DNA from: an uncultured Acidimicrobiales bacterium
Lineage (GTDB): Bacteria; Actinomycetota; Acidimicrobiia; Acidimicrobiales; SZUA-35
Reading direction: 5' to 3'
NCBI GenBank assembly: GCA_937922785.1
Contig: CALAJQ010000010.1
Span: 62,001 to 126,000 of the forward strand
Length of the DNA stretch: 64,000 bases
Both the position numbers and the translations under genes were made by a program. Under the pieces are notes generated by a model. That model was not told the DNA's origin. It made no database searches and saw only the letters and a program-made list of their open reading frames with translations. Every line of letters starts with the position of its first letter. Positions within the stretch are counted from its first letter, which is position 1. Below, piece by piece: positions 9,156 through 18,286 of the stretch.

Positions 9156-10573
9156 GTCCAGAAACCCGGAAGCGGTCCGACCAGTCTGTTTGAGCCGTAC
9201 TGAGCGAGCTTGTGAGCATCGTCAAGATCCAGCAGCTCGACCACGTCAAACACCGACGATGAACCCACGGCCTTAAGGGCTTTGTAGGTCTCAGACCCTT
9301 TCCTAGGCATGTGCGGTGTTAGCAGCAGCAGACGGGTCCGGCGGCCGATCTTGCGGCGTGACTTCGACGCCGCCAAAACGTGAGACTTAGCCAACACCTT
9401 CCAAACTGCATCGGAGTTCAACATGCCAGGCTTGGAAGTTGTGAACCCGCCAACCACTTCTACGAACCAAGGAATCTGGTCGGCGCTGCTTAAAGCACTA
9501 AAGGTAAAGCTGACACCTGTGCCCTTCAGCTTGGGATTCAGGTCAACTATTTTAAATCCTGCCTCACCCAGTGCTTGCCCTGCAATGTCCACGGCCTTCT
9601 TGCCCAGTGCCACCGCTTGAGAACTTGGCGAATCGACTTCTCGCTGAGACTCAGAGCTTTGAAGCCGAGCCTGCGTCAGATCCACATAAGCCGGATCGGT
9701 GTCATAACCAACAGAACGGCGACCCGCCTGCTGTGCGGCAACCAGTGTGGTGCCTGCGCCCATGAACGGATCCAGAACCAAGTCGCCAGAGTAGGTGTAG
9801 AGATCTATTAGCCGGCGGGGCAACTCCACTGGGAACGGGGCCGGGTGGTTAACCCGTCGAGCACTCTCGGGGTCCATCTCCCACACGTCAAGTGTGGAGG
9901 TTAAGAACTCGTCGGTGGTGATGGTGGGTTGGTGGGGCAAGCCCTGAGCTTCACGCTTGGCGGCAGGCAGGGCCCGGTCGAACCGGCCCTTGGACGCAAC
10001 GATTACACGCTCAGTTACGTCTCTGAGAACTGGGTTAGCTGGCGAGCGAAACGAACCCCACGCGCAGGACCCGTTGCTGCTTCTACTCTTCTGCCAGATG
10101 ATCTCGCCTCTAAGCAGCAAGCCCAGCTCGGCCAATATGTTCGACACGTCGGCCGACAGGCTGCGGTAGGGCTTTCGGCCAAGGTTGGCGACGTTTACAG
10201 CTATCCGTCCGCCCGGTTCGAGCGTCCGAACACACTCGGCAAAGACGTCATGTAACAGGTCAAGGTATTCGCGGTAGCTGGCGGGCAACTCGCCCAGCGC
10301 ATTGCGATCGCCAGCGTAAAGTTCTGACTCATACTCTTTGCCAACAAAATATGGAGGTGAGGTGACCACTAGAGCGACGCTGTTGTCTGGCAATTCAGCC
10401 ATCTTGCGGGCGTCACCCAGAAGAGGTCCTTCTACTTCGGGGGCCGGGCCGATGGTCTGATCATTGGAAATGTCGGGCGGAGTGAAGCGGGCATAGAAGG
10501 CCGACGAATCATGCGCCTCGCGTTTTCCCACACCAAACGCGGAAGTCTCTGTTGCGCTCCGCTCGCGTGCCAT
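9152..10573 (-). CDS. site-specific DNA methyltransferase with C-terminal extension
   Basis: TSPPYFVGKEY (motif IV) precedes DPFMGAGTT (motif I); about 170-aa C-terminal extension. Confidence 0.9.
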   Translation of the reverse strand: MARERSATETSAFGVGKREAHDSSAFYARFTPPDISNDQTIGPAPEVEGPLLGDARKMAELPDNSVALVVTSPPYFVGKEYESELYAGDRNALGELPASYREYLDLLHDVFAECVRTLEPGGRIAVNVANLGRKPYRSLSADVSNILAELGLLLRGEIIWQKSRSSNGSCAWGSFRSPANPVLRDVTERVIVASKGRFDRALPAAKREAQGLPHQPTITTDEFLTSTLDVWEMDPESARRVNHPAPFPVELPRRLIDLYTYSGDLVLDPFMGAGTTLVAAQQAGRRSVGYDTDPAYVDLTQARLQSSESQREVDSPSSQAVALGKKAVDIAGQALGEAGFKIVDLNPKLKGTGVSFTFSALSSADQIPWFVEVVGGFTTSKPGMLNSDAVWKVLAKSHVLAASKSRRKIGRRTRLLLLTPHMPRKGSETYKALKAVGSSSVFDVVELLDLDDAHKLAQYGSNRLVGPLPGFWT

Positions 10574-10583
10574 CGCCCTGACT

Positions 10584-11813
10584 CTATCGGCTAGAAGCCG
10601 CCCGGGTTTCGGCCCAGGTCATGCCCTTTTGCAGATTCATCTCACGCGGCAAGCCCAAGACGTGTTCAGCCACAATGTTGCGCTGAACCGCGAACGTTCC
10701 GCCTCCAAGCGTCAGCGCCGGTGCAAACAAGAATCCGTAGTGCCAGACCGGATCAACTCCAGGGAACTGATCAGTGTGGAGATTGTTCTCGGTTGCCCCA
10801 CTTCCCGACTTCACCGACAGCTCACCAACTGGTCCAGCGCCTGTTAGCAACGCATCGGTGCCAGCAAGGCGCAGAGCCATTTCCATAACTCGCTGACCGT
10901 GCTCATCAGCCAGAATCTTCAAGATCGACGCCTCGGGTCCCGGCGCCTCTCCCCTGATTCGGGCGCTAAGGACCCTTAGTCTTCCCAGCCTTAACACCTC
11001 TGCTTCGCAGTGCAACTGGGCAACCTCTTGCCTAAGTAACGGGTCGTCAACGCCACCCTGTTCTCTCACAATTCGCAACAGATCTGTGGCCGAAGGGCCT
11101 GCGCCCCAAAGTGATCCGCCTGAAGACAGACCCACTCGCTCGTTCGAAAGCGTTACCTTCGTCAACCGCCACCCGTCGTTCTCCGCACCCACAAGATTCT
11201 CAGCCGGAAGGACAACATCATCAAAGAACACCTGGTTAAACGAGTGAGCAGTTGTCATGTCAACCACCGGCGCCATGGTCAAGCCGGGCGCGTCGGTGGG
11301 GCAGATGAAGTATGAGATCCCCTTGTGTTTAGGAACATCTGGGTCGGTCCGGGCTATGAGAATTCCAAAGTCTGCGTGGTGACCGCCGCTGGTCCAGATC
11401 TTTGAGCCGTTGACGATGTAGCTGTCACCATCTCGGACCGCACGGGTGCTGATGTCGGCCAGATCAGACCCCGCATCAGGCTCAGAAAACATCTGGCACC
11501 AGATCTCTTCAGCCGACAAAATCTTCGCCAGGTAACGATCCTTCTGTGCTTCGGTTCCAGCGGCCAAAATAGTCGGACCCGCCCAGCCAATGCCGATCTG
11601 GTTGCCTGGTCTGTTTACTTTCGCTTTGGTGAGTTCGTCGTCGATTAGGAGTTGGTGCTCAGGGCTGGCGTCAAGGCCATAAGGCCGCGGCCAATGAGGC
11701 ACGACGTAGCCAGCTGACGCCAATTGGGCGTAGCTGGGATTCGGGTTCGCTTCGAGCCAGTCACGAACCGCCTGACGTCGTGGGTCATCCTCGGCAGGAA
11801 AATCGAAATCCAT
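10584..11813 (-). CDS. acyl-CoA dehydrogenase family protein
   Basis: MFSEPDAGSDLA, NGSKIWTSGGHHADF and LSNERVGL motifs; start at MDFDFPAEDDPRR. Confidence 0.93.
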   Translation of the reverse strand: MDFDFPAEDDPRRQAVRDWLEANPNPSYAQLASAGYVVPHWPRPYGLDASPEHQLLIDDELTKAKVNRPGNQIGIGWAGPTILAAGTEAQKDRYLAKILSAEEIWCQMFSEPDAGSDLADISTRAVRDGDSYIVNGSKIWTSGGHHADFGILIARTDPDVPKHKGISYFICPTDAPGLTMAPVVDMTTAHSFNQVFFDDVVLPAENLVGAENDGWRLTKVTLSNERVGLSSGGSLWGAGPSATDLLRIVREQGGVDDPLLRQEVAQLHCEAEVLRLGRLRVLSARIRGEAPGPEASILKILADEHGQRVMEMALRLAGTDALLTGAGPVGELSVKSGSGATENNLHTDQFPGVDPVWHYGFLFAPALTLGGGTFAVQRNIVAEHVLGLPREMNLQKGMTWAETRAASSR

Positions 11814-11877
11814 GTTTGGAGTTTCGCCGGTTGGGACGGCTGCACGCCAATTGGCAAACGGCGTGCTTAGTGACTTA

Positions 11878-13161
11878 CTAGAGGGCGAGCTCTTCGCGAA
11901 GCAAGCCCTCAATCAGATCGGCTGCTCGCAGTGCGCCTTGTTCGTCTGCGATCAGCGCAGCAAAACGCCGGGCGTTGTCGGCCATGTGTTCATCAGTGAC
12001 AACCCGGGCCAGTGCCTCACGCAACTGAGACTTCTTCGCCACGTGTAGTCCAGTGCCAAGCTCCATCTGTCTTTCGGCGTGCCAGAGCTGATCAAACAGA
12101 ACTGGAATGGCCACCGAGGGAACTCCAGCGTTCAGAGTTATTGCGCTGGTTCCGGCGGCCCCTGAATGAATCACTGCCTTTGCCCTACTAGCAACAGCAT
12201 CAAGCGGAGCGAACGGCACAGCGTGGTGATTCTCAGAGTTCGGTCCGAGGGCCTCGACAACCGACGGCACCGAGGTGAGGTAAAGGCCTCGCTGGCCAAG
12301 TTCTTCTAACTCAGCCCTTATCTCGGTGAACAGTTCAGGGCGGGCTGACGCCGCAGAGGTTCCAAGACAAACCACCACTGGTGGTCCACCTCGGTCTAAG
12401 AAATTCACAACCTCAGAATCGAGATGACCGGAACCAGGTCCGCCCCAAAGGCTGAAACCGACAGGCACGTAGTTCTCGGGCCAGTCCGGGGCGGGCCTGA
12501 AATAGTGAGGTGAGGACAACCCAATGTTCAGGAAGGGCGAGTCTCCGTAATCGAACGGATTCTTTCGTTCGGCATCGAGACCCTTGCGAGCGCGGAACTT
12601 TGAGAACTGATTGGCGGCTGAAAGCCGGTCAACCAGTCGAGACCCAGCCAAGTCCCAAAGCCTGCGGTTGGCCCTTCTACCCAAATTCGGCATGCCCGGA
12701 GGCGCGTAGTAGCTGCTGCGGCGAAGCATCGGGAACAGATCTCCAGTTACCCAAGGCACATCCGTCGATTCGGCAACCATCGAGGCCACGATCGCAGCCG
12801 CCGAATGAGTCACTATGACGTCGGCCCTTGTGTCAGTTACAGCCTCGCGAAGCGAGTCATAAAGCGGGTCAAGCTGCTTGGCAGTTAGCTCGCCGAAGAA
12901 CATTCGACCAAGTCGAGCGCCCTTTAGCCGCATACCCCAGCGTCGGACGTAACGAGCGTGTCGAGGTGAGTTCAAAAGCTCAGGGCCAAAGTCAGTGCCA
13001 GAGTGTCGACATGAGAACCCTTCTTGGGCAAAATCAGAGTGGTACTCGTTGGGCACAACCATGGTCACGTTGTGCCCGCGATAATGCAGCTCGGCCGCAA
13101 TGGGCACAAACGGGTACACATCGCCTCGGTAGGCCATCGAATAGACAATGACGTTCGCCAC
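11878..13161 (-). CDS. glycosyltransferase, GT1/MGT-like
   Basis: Y(R)GDVYPFVPIAAELHYRGHNVT N-terminus and HSGAAGTSAITLNAGVPSVAIPVLFDQ C-terminal signature. Confidence 0.92.
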   Translation of the reverse strand: MANVIVYSMAYRGDVYPFVPIAAELHYRGHNVTMVVPNEYHSDFAQEGFSCRHSGTDFGPELLNSPRHARYVRRWGMRLKGARLGRMFFGELTAKQLDPLYDSLREAVTDTRADVIVTHSAAAIVASMVAESTDVPWVTGDLFPMLRRSSYYAPPGMPNLGRRANRRLWDLAGSRLVDRLSAANQFSKFRARKGLDAERKNPFDYGDSPFLNIGLSSPHYFRPAPDWPENYVPVGFSLWGGPGSGHLDSEVVNFLDRGGPPVVVCLGTSAASARPELFTEIRAELEELGQRGLYLTSVPSVVEALGPNSENHHAVPFAPLDAVASRAKAVIHSGAAGTSAITLNAGVPSVAIPVLFDQLWHAERQMELGTGLHVAKKSQLREALARVVTDEHMADNARRFAALIADEQGALRAADLIEGLLREELAL

Positions 13162-13208
13162 GCCGACATACTAGGCATCGTGGCTCACGACGCCATAGGC
13201 TGCGCCCG

Positions 13209-14039
13209 ATGGATAGCGATTACCAGTTCGACGTCGAAACCGCAGTTTCGGCTGATGAGGGCAGTTCCGAGGCCAACAAAACCGTCTTCAAGACTCATGT
13301 CACACGGCACTACAACATTGCCGAGAACCCGAACGGCGGCTATCTGGCCGCAATCGTGACCGCCGCCATGAAGCAGGTGTCACCGCATCCAGATCCAGTT
13401 TCGGTGAACACCCACTTTCTCCGACCAGGTTCTGCCGATTCTGATGCCACGGTTACAGTCACGCTGGTCCGATCGGGCCGATCAGTAACCACCATGAGAG
13501 CGACGCTTAGTCAAGATGGCAAGGATCGTCTTGAAGTATTGGCAACCTTCGGCGAGCTTTCGGGATCTGGACAAAGCGAGCCTCTGTTTACTATCGCCGC
13601 ACCCGAGTTGCCCCCAATTGATGAGTGCCTGCTGCGCAGCGGAGTTGAGCAGGGTTTGAATCTGCCAATTCTTAGCCGGGTGGACATTCAGCTGCCCGCA
13701 CAGTTCGCTTTGGCCGGCCAATCTGACGAGGCCATGGTGAGAGGCTGGATTCGTTTCGGTGATGGCAGAGAACCCGACAGCCACGCAATGACGCTTTTTG
13801 CTGACGCCTTCCCACCGCCGGTATTTACCGCCCTTGGCAACATCGGTTGGGTGCCCACAATCGAGCTGACCGTTCATGTCCGACGCCAGCCTCAACCGGG
13901 ATGGATGAAGGGTCAGTTCTGGACTACCGATTTAACTGACGGTCGGTTTGTTGAAGACGGGCTGCTTTGGGATTCCAGCGGTGCCTTGGTGGCCCAGTCT
14001 CGACAGCTGGCAATGCTACTGACACCGCCACCGGGCTAG
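13209..14039 (+). CDS. thioesterase family protein (TesB-like double hotdog)
   Basis: NPNGGYLAAIVTAAM..HPDPVSVNTHFLRP..., LTVHVRRQPQPGWMKGQFWT. Confidence 0.85.
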   Translation: MDSDYQFDVETAVSADEGSSEANKTVFKTHVTRHYNIAENPNGGYLAAIVTAAMKQVSPHPDPVSVNTHFLRPGSADSDATVTVTLVRSGRSVTTMRATLSQDGKDRLEVLATFGELSGSGQSEPLFTIAAPELPPIDECLLRSGVEQGLNLPILSRVDIQLPAQFALAGQSDEAMVRGWIRFGDGREPDSHAMTLFADAFPPPVFTALGNIGWVPTIELTVHVRRQPQPGWMKGQFWTTDLTDGRFVEDGLLWDSSGALVAQSRQLAMLLTPPPG

Positions 14040-14063
14040 CCCGCCAAAGGCTAGGGTCACTTG

Positions 14064-14945
14064 ATGGTCTGGACCCAGGACAAGATCCCAAATTTGCAAG
14101 GTCGAACCGCAGTGGTTACAGGAGCCAACGCCGGGCTCGGGTATGAGACTGTGCTGGGGCTAGCTAAAGCTGGCGCTCACGTTGTGATGGGCTCACGCAA
14201 CCAAGAAAAAGCGCAGTCAGCCAAAACCTCGATTGAGGCGCTACATCCGGATGCTTCTTTAGAGATCGTCGAGTTGGATCTGGCCAATCTCGAGTCGGTA
14301 GCTCTTGCCGCCAACGCCATCGCAGTCAATCACCGCCAGCTCGACCTTCTTGTGAACAATGCCGGTTTGATGGGCTTGCCCGAAACTAAGACCGCTGACG
14401 GATTCGAAATGATGTTTGGGGTGAACCATTTAGGACATTGGGCTCTTACCGCCCAACTAATGCCCATGTTGTTAGTCACCGCTGGTTCTCGAGTTGTCAC
14501 TGTCACCAGCGTTGCTCGTCACATGTGCTTCAAGCTGAACGAGAAGAACCCGCACCTCGAAGGTCGATACAAGCCGGGGAAGGCTTATGGCCAGTCCAAG
14601 CTGGCCAACTATCACTTCGGCATCGGACTGAATCGCAAGCTCGGCGAAGCAAGAGTGTCGACCACCAGCATCCTGGCCCACCCCGGCCTCACCAACACAA
14701 ACCTGCTTGCTGACTCTGCGGTCGCAGGCAGCGGGATGTCACCGGCCACAGGCGTAAGACCTCAACTTCTGGCGGCGACCAAGCCTGGCGTCGAAGGTGG
14801 CACCTTGTATGCGCCAAGGTTTGTCAGCACCGGACCGGCGGTTCGTGTGCCGATCATGAGACGGCTTGGAATGAGCCGCTCGATCGAACGACTGTGGCGA
14901 GTGTCCGAACGCGAAACCGGTATCAAAATCGAGCTGCCGTCTTAG
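14064..14945 (+). CDS. SDR family oxidoreductase
   Basis: TVVTGANAGLGYE-type nucleotide-binding motif (AVVTGANAGLG), NNAGLMG, YGQSKLAN. Confidence 0.94.
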   Translation: MVWTQDKIPNLQGRTAVVTGANAGLGYETVLGLAKAGAHVVMGSRNQEKAQSAKTSIEALHPDASLEIVELDLANLESVALAANAIAVNHRQLDLLVNNAGLMGLPETKTADGFEMMFGVNHLGHWALTAQLMPMLLVTAGSRVVTVTSVARHMCFKLNEKNPHLEGRYKPGKAYGQSKLANYHFGIGLNRKLGEARVSTTSILAHPGLTNTNLLADSAVAGSGMSPATGVRPQLLAATKPGVEGGTLYAPRFVSTGPAVRVPIMRRLGMSRSIERLWRVSERETGIKIELPS

Positions 14946-14966
14946 CTTTGCTGTAATGTCCGATCG

Positions 14967-16274
14967 ATGGTTGGACGGATCGCCAAAAGCCTGCAAGACG
15001 CTGCCCCGGAGGTGCTTTACGCCGCCACCGAAGGACACCACCTGAACATCGGTCCTGGCGAACCTGCCATTGGCGAGTGGAAGGCCCTAGGTCTGGAACT
15101 CCCCCATCTCGACTCGATGCGCAGCTACCGCAAGCAGCGGGTCTTGGATCAGATGAACAAGATGGGATATGACGGCGTAATTGTCATGGATCCCATGAAC
15201 ATTCGCTACATAACAGACACCACAAACATGCAGGTTTGGGTGATGCACAACGGTGCCCGATATGCCTGGCTCGGCGCCGACGGCCACACGATTGTCTGGG
15301 ACTACCCGAACTGTGAGTTCCTTTCGGGCCACTCAAACGTCGTTGACGAAGTGCGACAGGCCACAGGTTCTACCTACTTCCTTGCCGGCCCGCGTTATGC
15401 AGAAAAGGCAAAGGCCTGGGGCAACGAAATGCTAGACGTCATCAGGGCCCAGGTGGGCGCTGGAAGCGCCCGAATCGCCATCGATCAATGCCATCACATC
15501 GGCTATCAGGTACTCACCGAAGGCGGGGTCGAGATTGGCGCAGGCCAGGAGCTGATGGAATTGGCAAGGCTCATTAAGGGGCCCGACGAAATCAAAGCCA
15601 TGCGCTGCGCAGTGGCGGCTTGTGAGAACTCGATGCTGGAAATGGCCGAAGCACTCAAGCCAGGTATGACTGAGCGTGAACTTTGGTCGTTGCTACACGC
15701 TGGCAACATCAAGCGGGCCGGCGAGTGGATCGAGACGCAGATCATTGCCTCTGGTCCGAGGACAAATCCCTGGATGCAAGAGGCAAGTAGCCGAGTCATG
15801 AACAACGGCGACATCGTGGCTTATGACACCGATCTTGTTGGCGCCTACGGGATGATGGCTGACATTTCACGAACCTGGATTGTTGGAGACAAAGCCCCAA
15901 CCGCAGAACAAAAGCATGTGCACGAACTGGCCTTACACCAAGTTGAGAGCAACATCGAGATGATGAAGGTTGGCACAAGCTTCGCCGACCTCACACACAA
16001 GTCGTTCAAGCCCCCGGCAGCCGACTATCGCCATTACACCGTGTTATTCCACGGAGTTGGCCAGTGCGATGAGTTCCCCGACATCATCTTTGAAGAGGAC
16101 TGGGACGACTGGGGTTATGACGGTGAGCTTCAAGCAGGAATGGTTTTGACTGTCGAGGCCTTCGTCGGCGTCCGATCCGGCGGACCCGGTGCAAAGCTAG
16201 AAAACCAGGTGCTGATTACCGACGACGGCCCCGAACGCCTGGACACAATCGTCTCCAACGACCTCATGTTCTGA
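14967..16274 (+). CDS. M24 peptidase-fold protein, DddP-like (candidate DMSP lyase)
   Basis: DPMNIRYITDTTNMQVW, GEWIETQIIASGPRTNPWMQE, AYDTDLVGAYGMMADISRTW, FHGVGQCDEFP, LENQVLIT resemble recalled DddP sequences. Confidence 0.75.
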   Translation: MVGRIAKSLQDAAPEVLYAATEGHHLNIGPGEPAIGEWKALGLELPHLDSMRSYRKQRVLDQMNKMGYDGVIVMDPMNIRYITDTTNMQVWVMHNGARYAWLGADGHTIVWDYPNCEFLSGHSNVVDEVRQATGSTYFLAGPRYAEKAKAWGNEMLDVIRAQVGAGSARIAIDQCHHIGYQVLTEGGVEIGAGQELMELARLIKGPDEIKAMRCAVAACENSMLEMAEALKPGMTERELWSLLHAGNIKRAGEWIETQIIASGPRTNPWMQEASSRVMNNGDIVAYDTDLVGAYGMMADISRTWIVGDKAPTAEQKHVHELALHQVESNIEMMKVGTSFADLTHKSFKPPAADYRHYTVLFHGVGQCDEFPDIIFEEDWDDWGYDGELQAGMVLTVEAFVGVRSGGPGAKLENQVLITDDGPERLDTIVSNDLMF

Positions 16275-16402
16275 CCTGGCTACCAGCCACAAATTCGCAA
16301 CCGACCTGGGAACCAGCCGGGTTTGACTGGGTACACCGCCAGTTCGGATTTTTTGACTGGGTACACCGCCAGAAGCGATTCGGGTGACTGTTTCCCAGGT
16401 CA
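16272..16402. repeat. degenerate tandem/inverted repeat array between convergent stop codons
   Basis: TTTGACTGGGTACACCGCCAG at 16322-16342 and 16352-16372; GACCTGG..ACCAGCC at 16273 and 16303; inverted GACCTGGGAA (16303-16312) / TTCCCAGGTC (16392-16401). Confidence 0.85.
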
Positions 16403-16413
16403 GAATGGGGGGA

Positions 16414-16806
16414 TTAGAACTCGGTCCACTCGTCGTCGGGGCCGCCTTGGTAATCGGGCAGCGGTTCGGACTCATCCCGGGCGGGAGCCGAACCTAAATC
16501 GGGCATCGACTCGGTCTCTTCACGCAGATCGATTGGGGCTGGCTTGGCTGGCCGCTGCGACTGACTCGACTGGGCGTGCTGGGGATCATCATCTCCGGGT
16601 GCGTAGCCGTAACACATCTTTATCCCGTCCACGTCAAACGGTTTCCCCAAGGATCCAACCGTGAACTTTGACCAGTCACCGTTCTTCTTCTGAACATCAA
16701 CCTTGCCATCGGCCGCCAAGGCCGCCTCAAGATCTTCAACTGGAGCCATGACTGCCCACTTCTCAGTCTTGGTCTTTCGGAATCGGGCTGGGATCTTCTC
16801 GCTCAC
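16414..16806 (-). CDS. hypothetical protein, acidic low-complexity C-terminus
   Basis: Intact 130-aa ORF MSEKIPARFRKTKTEKWAVMAP... Confidence 0.75.
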   Translation of the reverse strand: MSEKIPARFRKTKTEKWAVMAPVEDLEAALAADGKVDVQKKNGDWSKFTVGSLGKPFDVDGIKMCYGYAPGDDDPQHAQSSQSQRPAKPAPIDLREETESMPDLGSAPARDESEPLPDYQGGPDDEWTEF

Positions 16807-16894
16807 AGTTTGAGTATGGACCTAGAGCTGGCCCCACTCCAACATAAGTTTGTGGGCCGCTTGCTTGGGCCGCCTGAGCGGGTATCGGTGGGAA

Positions 16895-17722
16895 CTAGCT
16901 AAAAGCCAACTCAATTACGCCATGTGGACCGAAGTCAACATGGAACTCATCTCCAGGCCTACACATGACCGGCCGGGTGAACGACCCAGCTAGGACCGTC
17001 TCACCAGCTTCTAACTCAACTCCATGATCAGACAGTCGCCGGGCAAGCCACACAATTCCTTGAACTGGATCATCCAGAACAGCTGCTGCAAGCCCGCTTT
17101 CCTCGACGGTGCCATTTAGCTTGCAGATCGCCCCGACCCATCGAAGATCCGTTGAGTCAACGTCAATCTTTGTGTTTCCGACAATAATCCCCGCATTTGC
17201 TGCATTGTCTGAGATTGTGTCCTTAACGGTCCGGGTTACTCCGTCGTTGGGATCCACTCGATACGAGCGGGCGTCGATCAGCTCTAGCGCCGGCACCACG
17301 TATTCAGTAGCAGCCAACACTTGCTCGGCAGTGACGTTCGGCCCACCGATTGACTCGCGCAGCACAAAGGCCAGCTCAACTTCGATTCGAGGATCGTTGT
17401 AGTCAGCCGCAGACAGAGTGTCGCCGTTTGAGATGAACATGTAGTCCAACAAAGTGCCGAAATCTGGCTCGTGAATCTTCATTGCCATCTGCATTGCTCT
17501 CGAGGTCAACCCGATCTTGTGGCCATCAACGACGGCGCCGTTGGCAACTTGGAGATCCACCCAGGCTTGCTGACACAAATAGGCGTCGGCGAGAGTCATG
17601 TCGGGATAGGTCTTGGTTACCCGCGATCCCTGGGTCACCGCTTGGCGATGGTGTTCGTGCTGACGGGCAACCTCCTCAGCCTGATCTTGAGTGAGGGTCA
17701 GCTCGTACGCGTTTGCCGCCAC
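16895..17722 (-). CDS. hpaH: 2-oxo-hept-4-ene-1,7-dioate hydratase-like (HpaH family)
   Basis: GHKIGLTSRAMQ, EPDFGTLLDYMF, RIEVELAFVL, ELIDARSY motifs; adjacent to HpaF-like gene. Confidence 0.88.
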   Translation of the reverse strand: MAANAYELTLTQDQAEEVARQHEHHRQAVTQGSRVTKTYPDMTLADAYLCQQAWVDLQVANGAVVDGHKIGLTSRAMQMAMKIHEPDFGTLLDYMFISNGDTLSAADYNDPRIEVELAFVLRESIGGPNVTAEQVLAATEYVVPALELIDARSYRVDPNDGVTRTVKDTISDNAANAGIIVGNTKIDVDSTDLRWVGAICKLNGTVEESGLAAAVLDDPVQGIVWLARRLSDHGVELEAGETVLAGSFTRPVMCRPGDEFHVDFGPHGVIELAFS

Positions 17723-18099
17723 TAGAGGTAGTCCTGCACATTGTTTTGATTGGTCCGATACTCCGCATCAATCTCGGTCAGCTTGGCACTTATGGCCAAG
17801 CCACTTACCGACTGAACCGGAGCGAGAACCTCATTCATTGCATCGAGTAACTGAGCGACTAGATCCTTCTTGACCTCAGCTGAACGTCCCGGCCCCAGTT
17901 GAGCATGTAGAGAAACAAACCCATGATCAGGATTACCGTCGGCGATCCGGTAGAACTCACGAGCAACAGCTCTGGTTCTTATACCAGCGAGGGGCGCAAC
18001 TTCGGTTTGGCGAGCCCGCTCATGGACCACTTCGACCAGCTGGCCGATGTCACATTTGTCGGCGACGTTCGCTGAGTACTCAATCGTTATGTGAGGCAT
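17722..18099 (-). CDS. hpaF: 5-carboxymethyl-2-hydroxymuconate isomerase-like (HpaF family)
   Basis: MPHITIEYSANV N-terminus with Pro after Met; operonic with hpaH-like gene. Confidence 0.85.
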   Translation of the reverse strand: MPHITIEYSANVADKCDIGQLVEVVHERARQTEVAPLAGIRTRAVAREFYRIADGNPDHGFVSLHAQLGPGRSAEVKKDLVAQLLDAMNEVLAPVQSVSGLAISAKLTEIDAEYRTNQNNVQDYL

Positions 18100-18103
18100 A
18101 TAC

Positions 18104-18115
18104 ATAGCATGCTAT
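18104..18115. promoter_or_regulatory. perfect 12-bp palindrome ATAGCATGCTAT just upstream of hpaF-like start
   Basis: Seen in sequence; operator role is inference. Confidence 0.35.
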
Positions 18116-18286
18116 TCACTCGGTCGATACGAGCAGCTCAACGCAGAAATCGCGCGCGGTGAGATGCTTCGGTACCGATGTTGGACTAGAAAGTAGTAAG
18201 GCCCTCGAACATGATTCAGGGCAGCTCTAGTGGAACAAATCGGGCCCGGAAATCAAGCCGGAATCAGACCCAGAAATCAGGAATAA

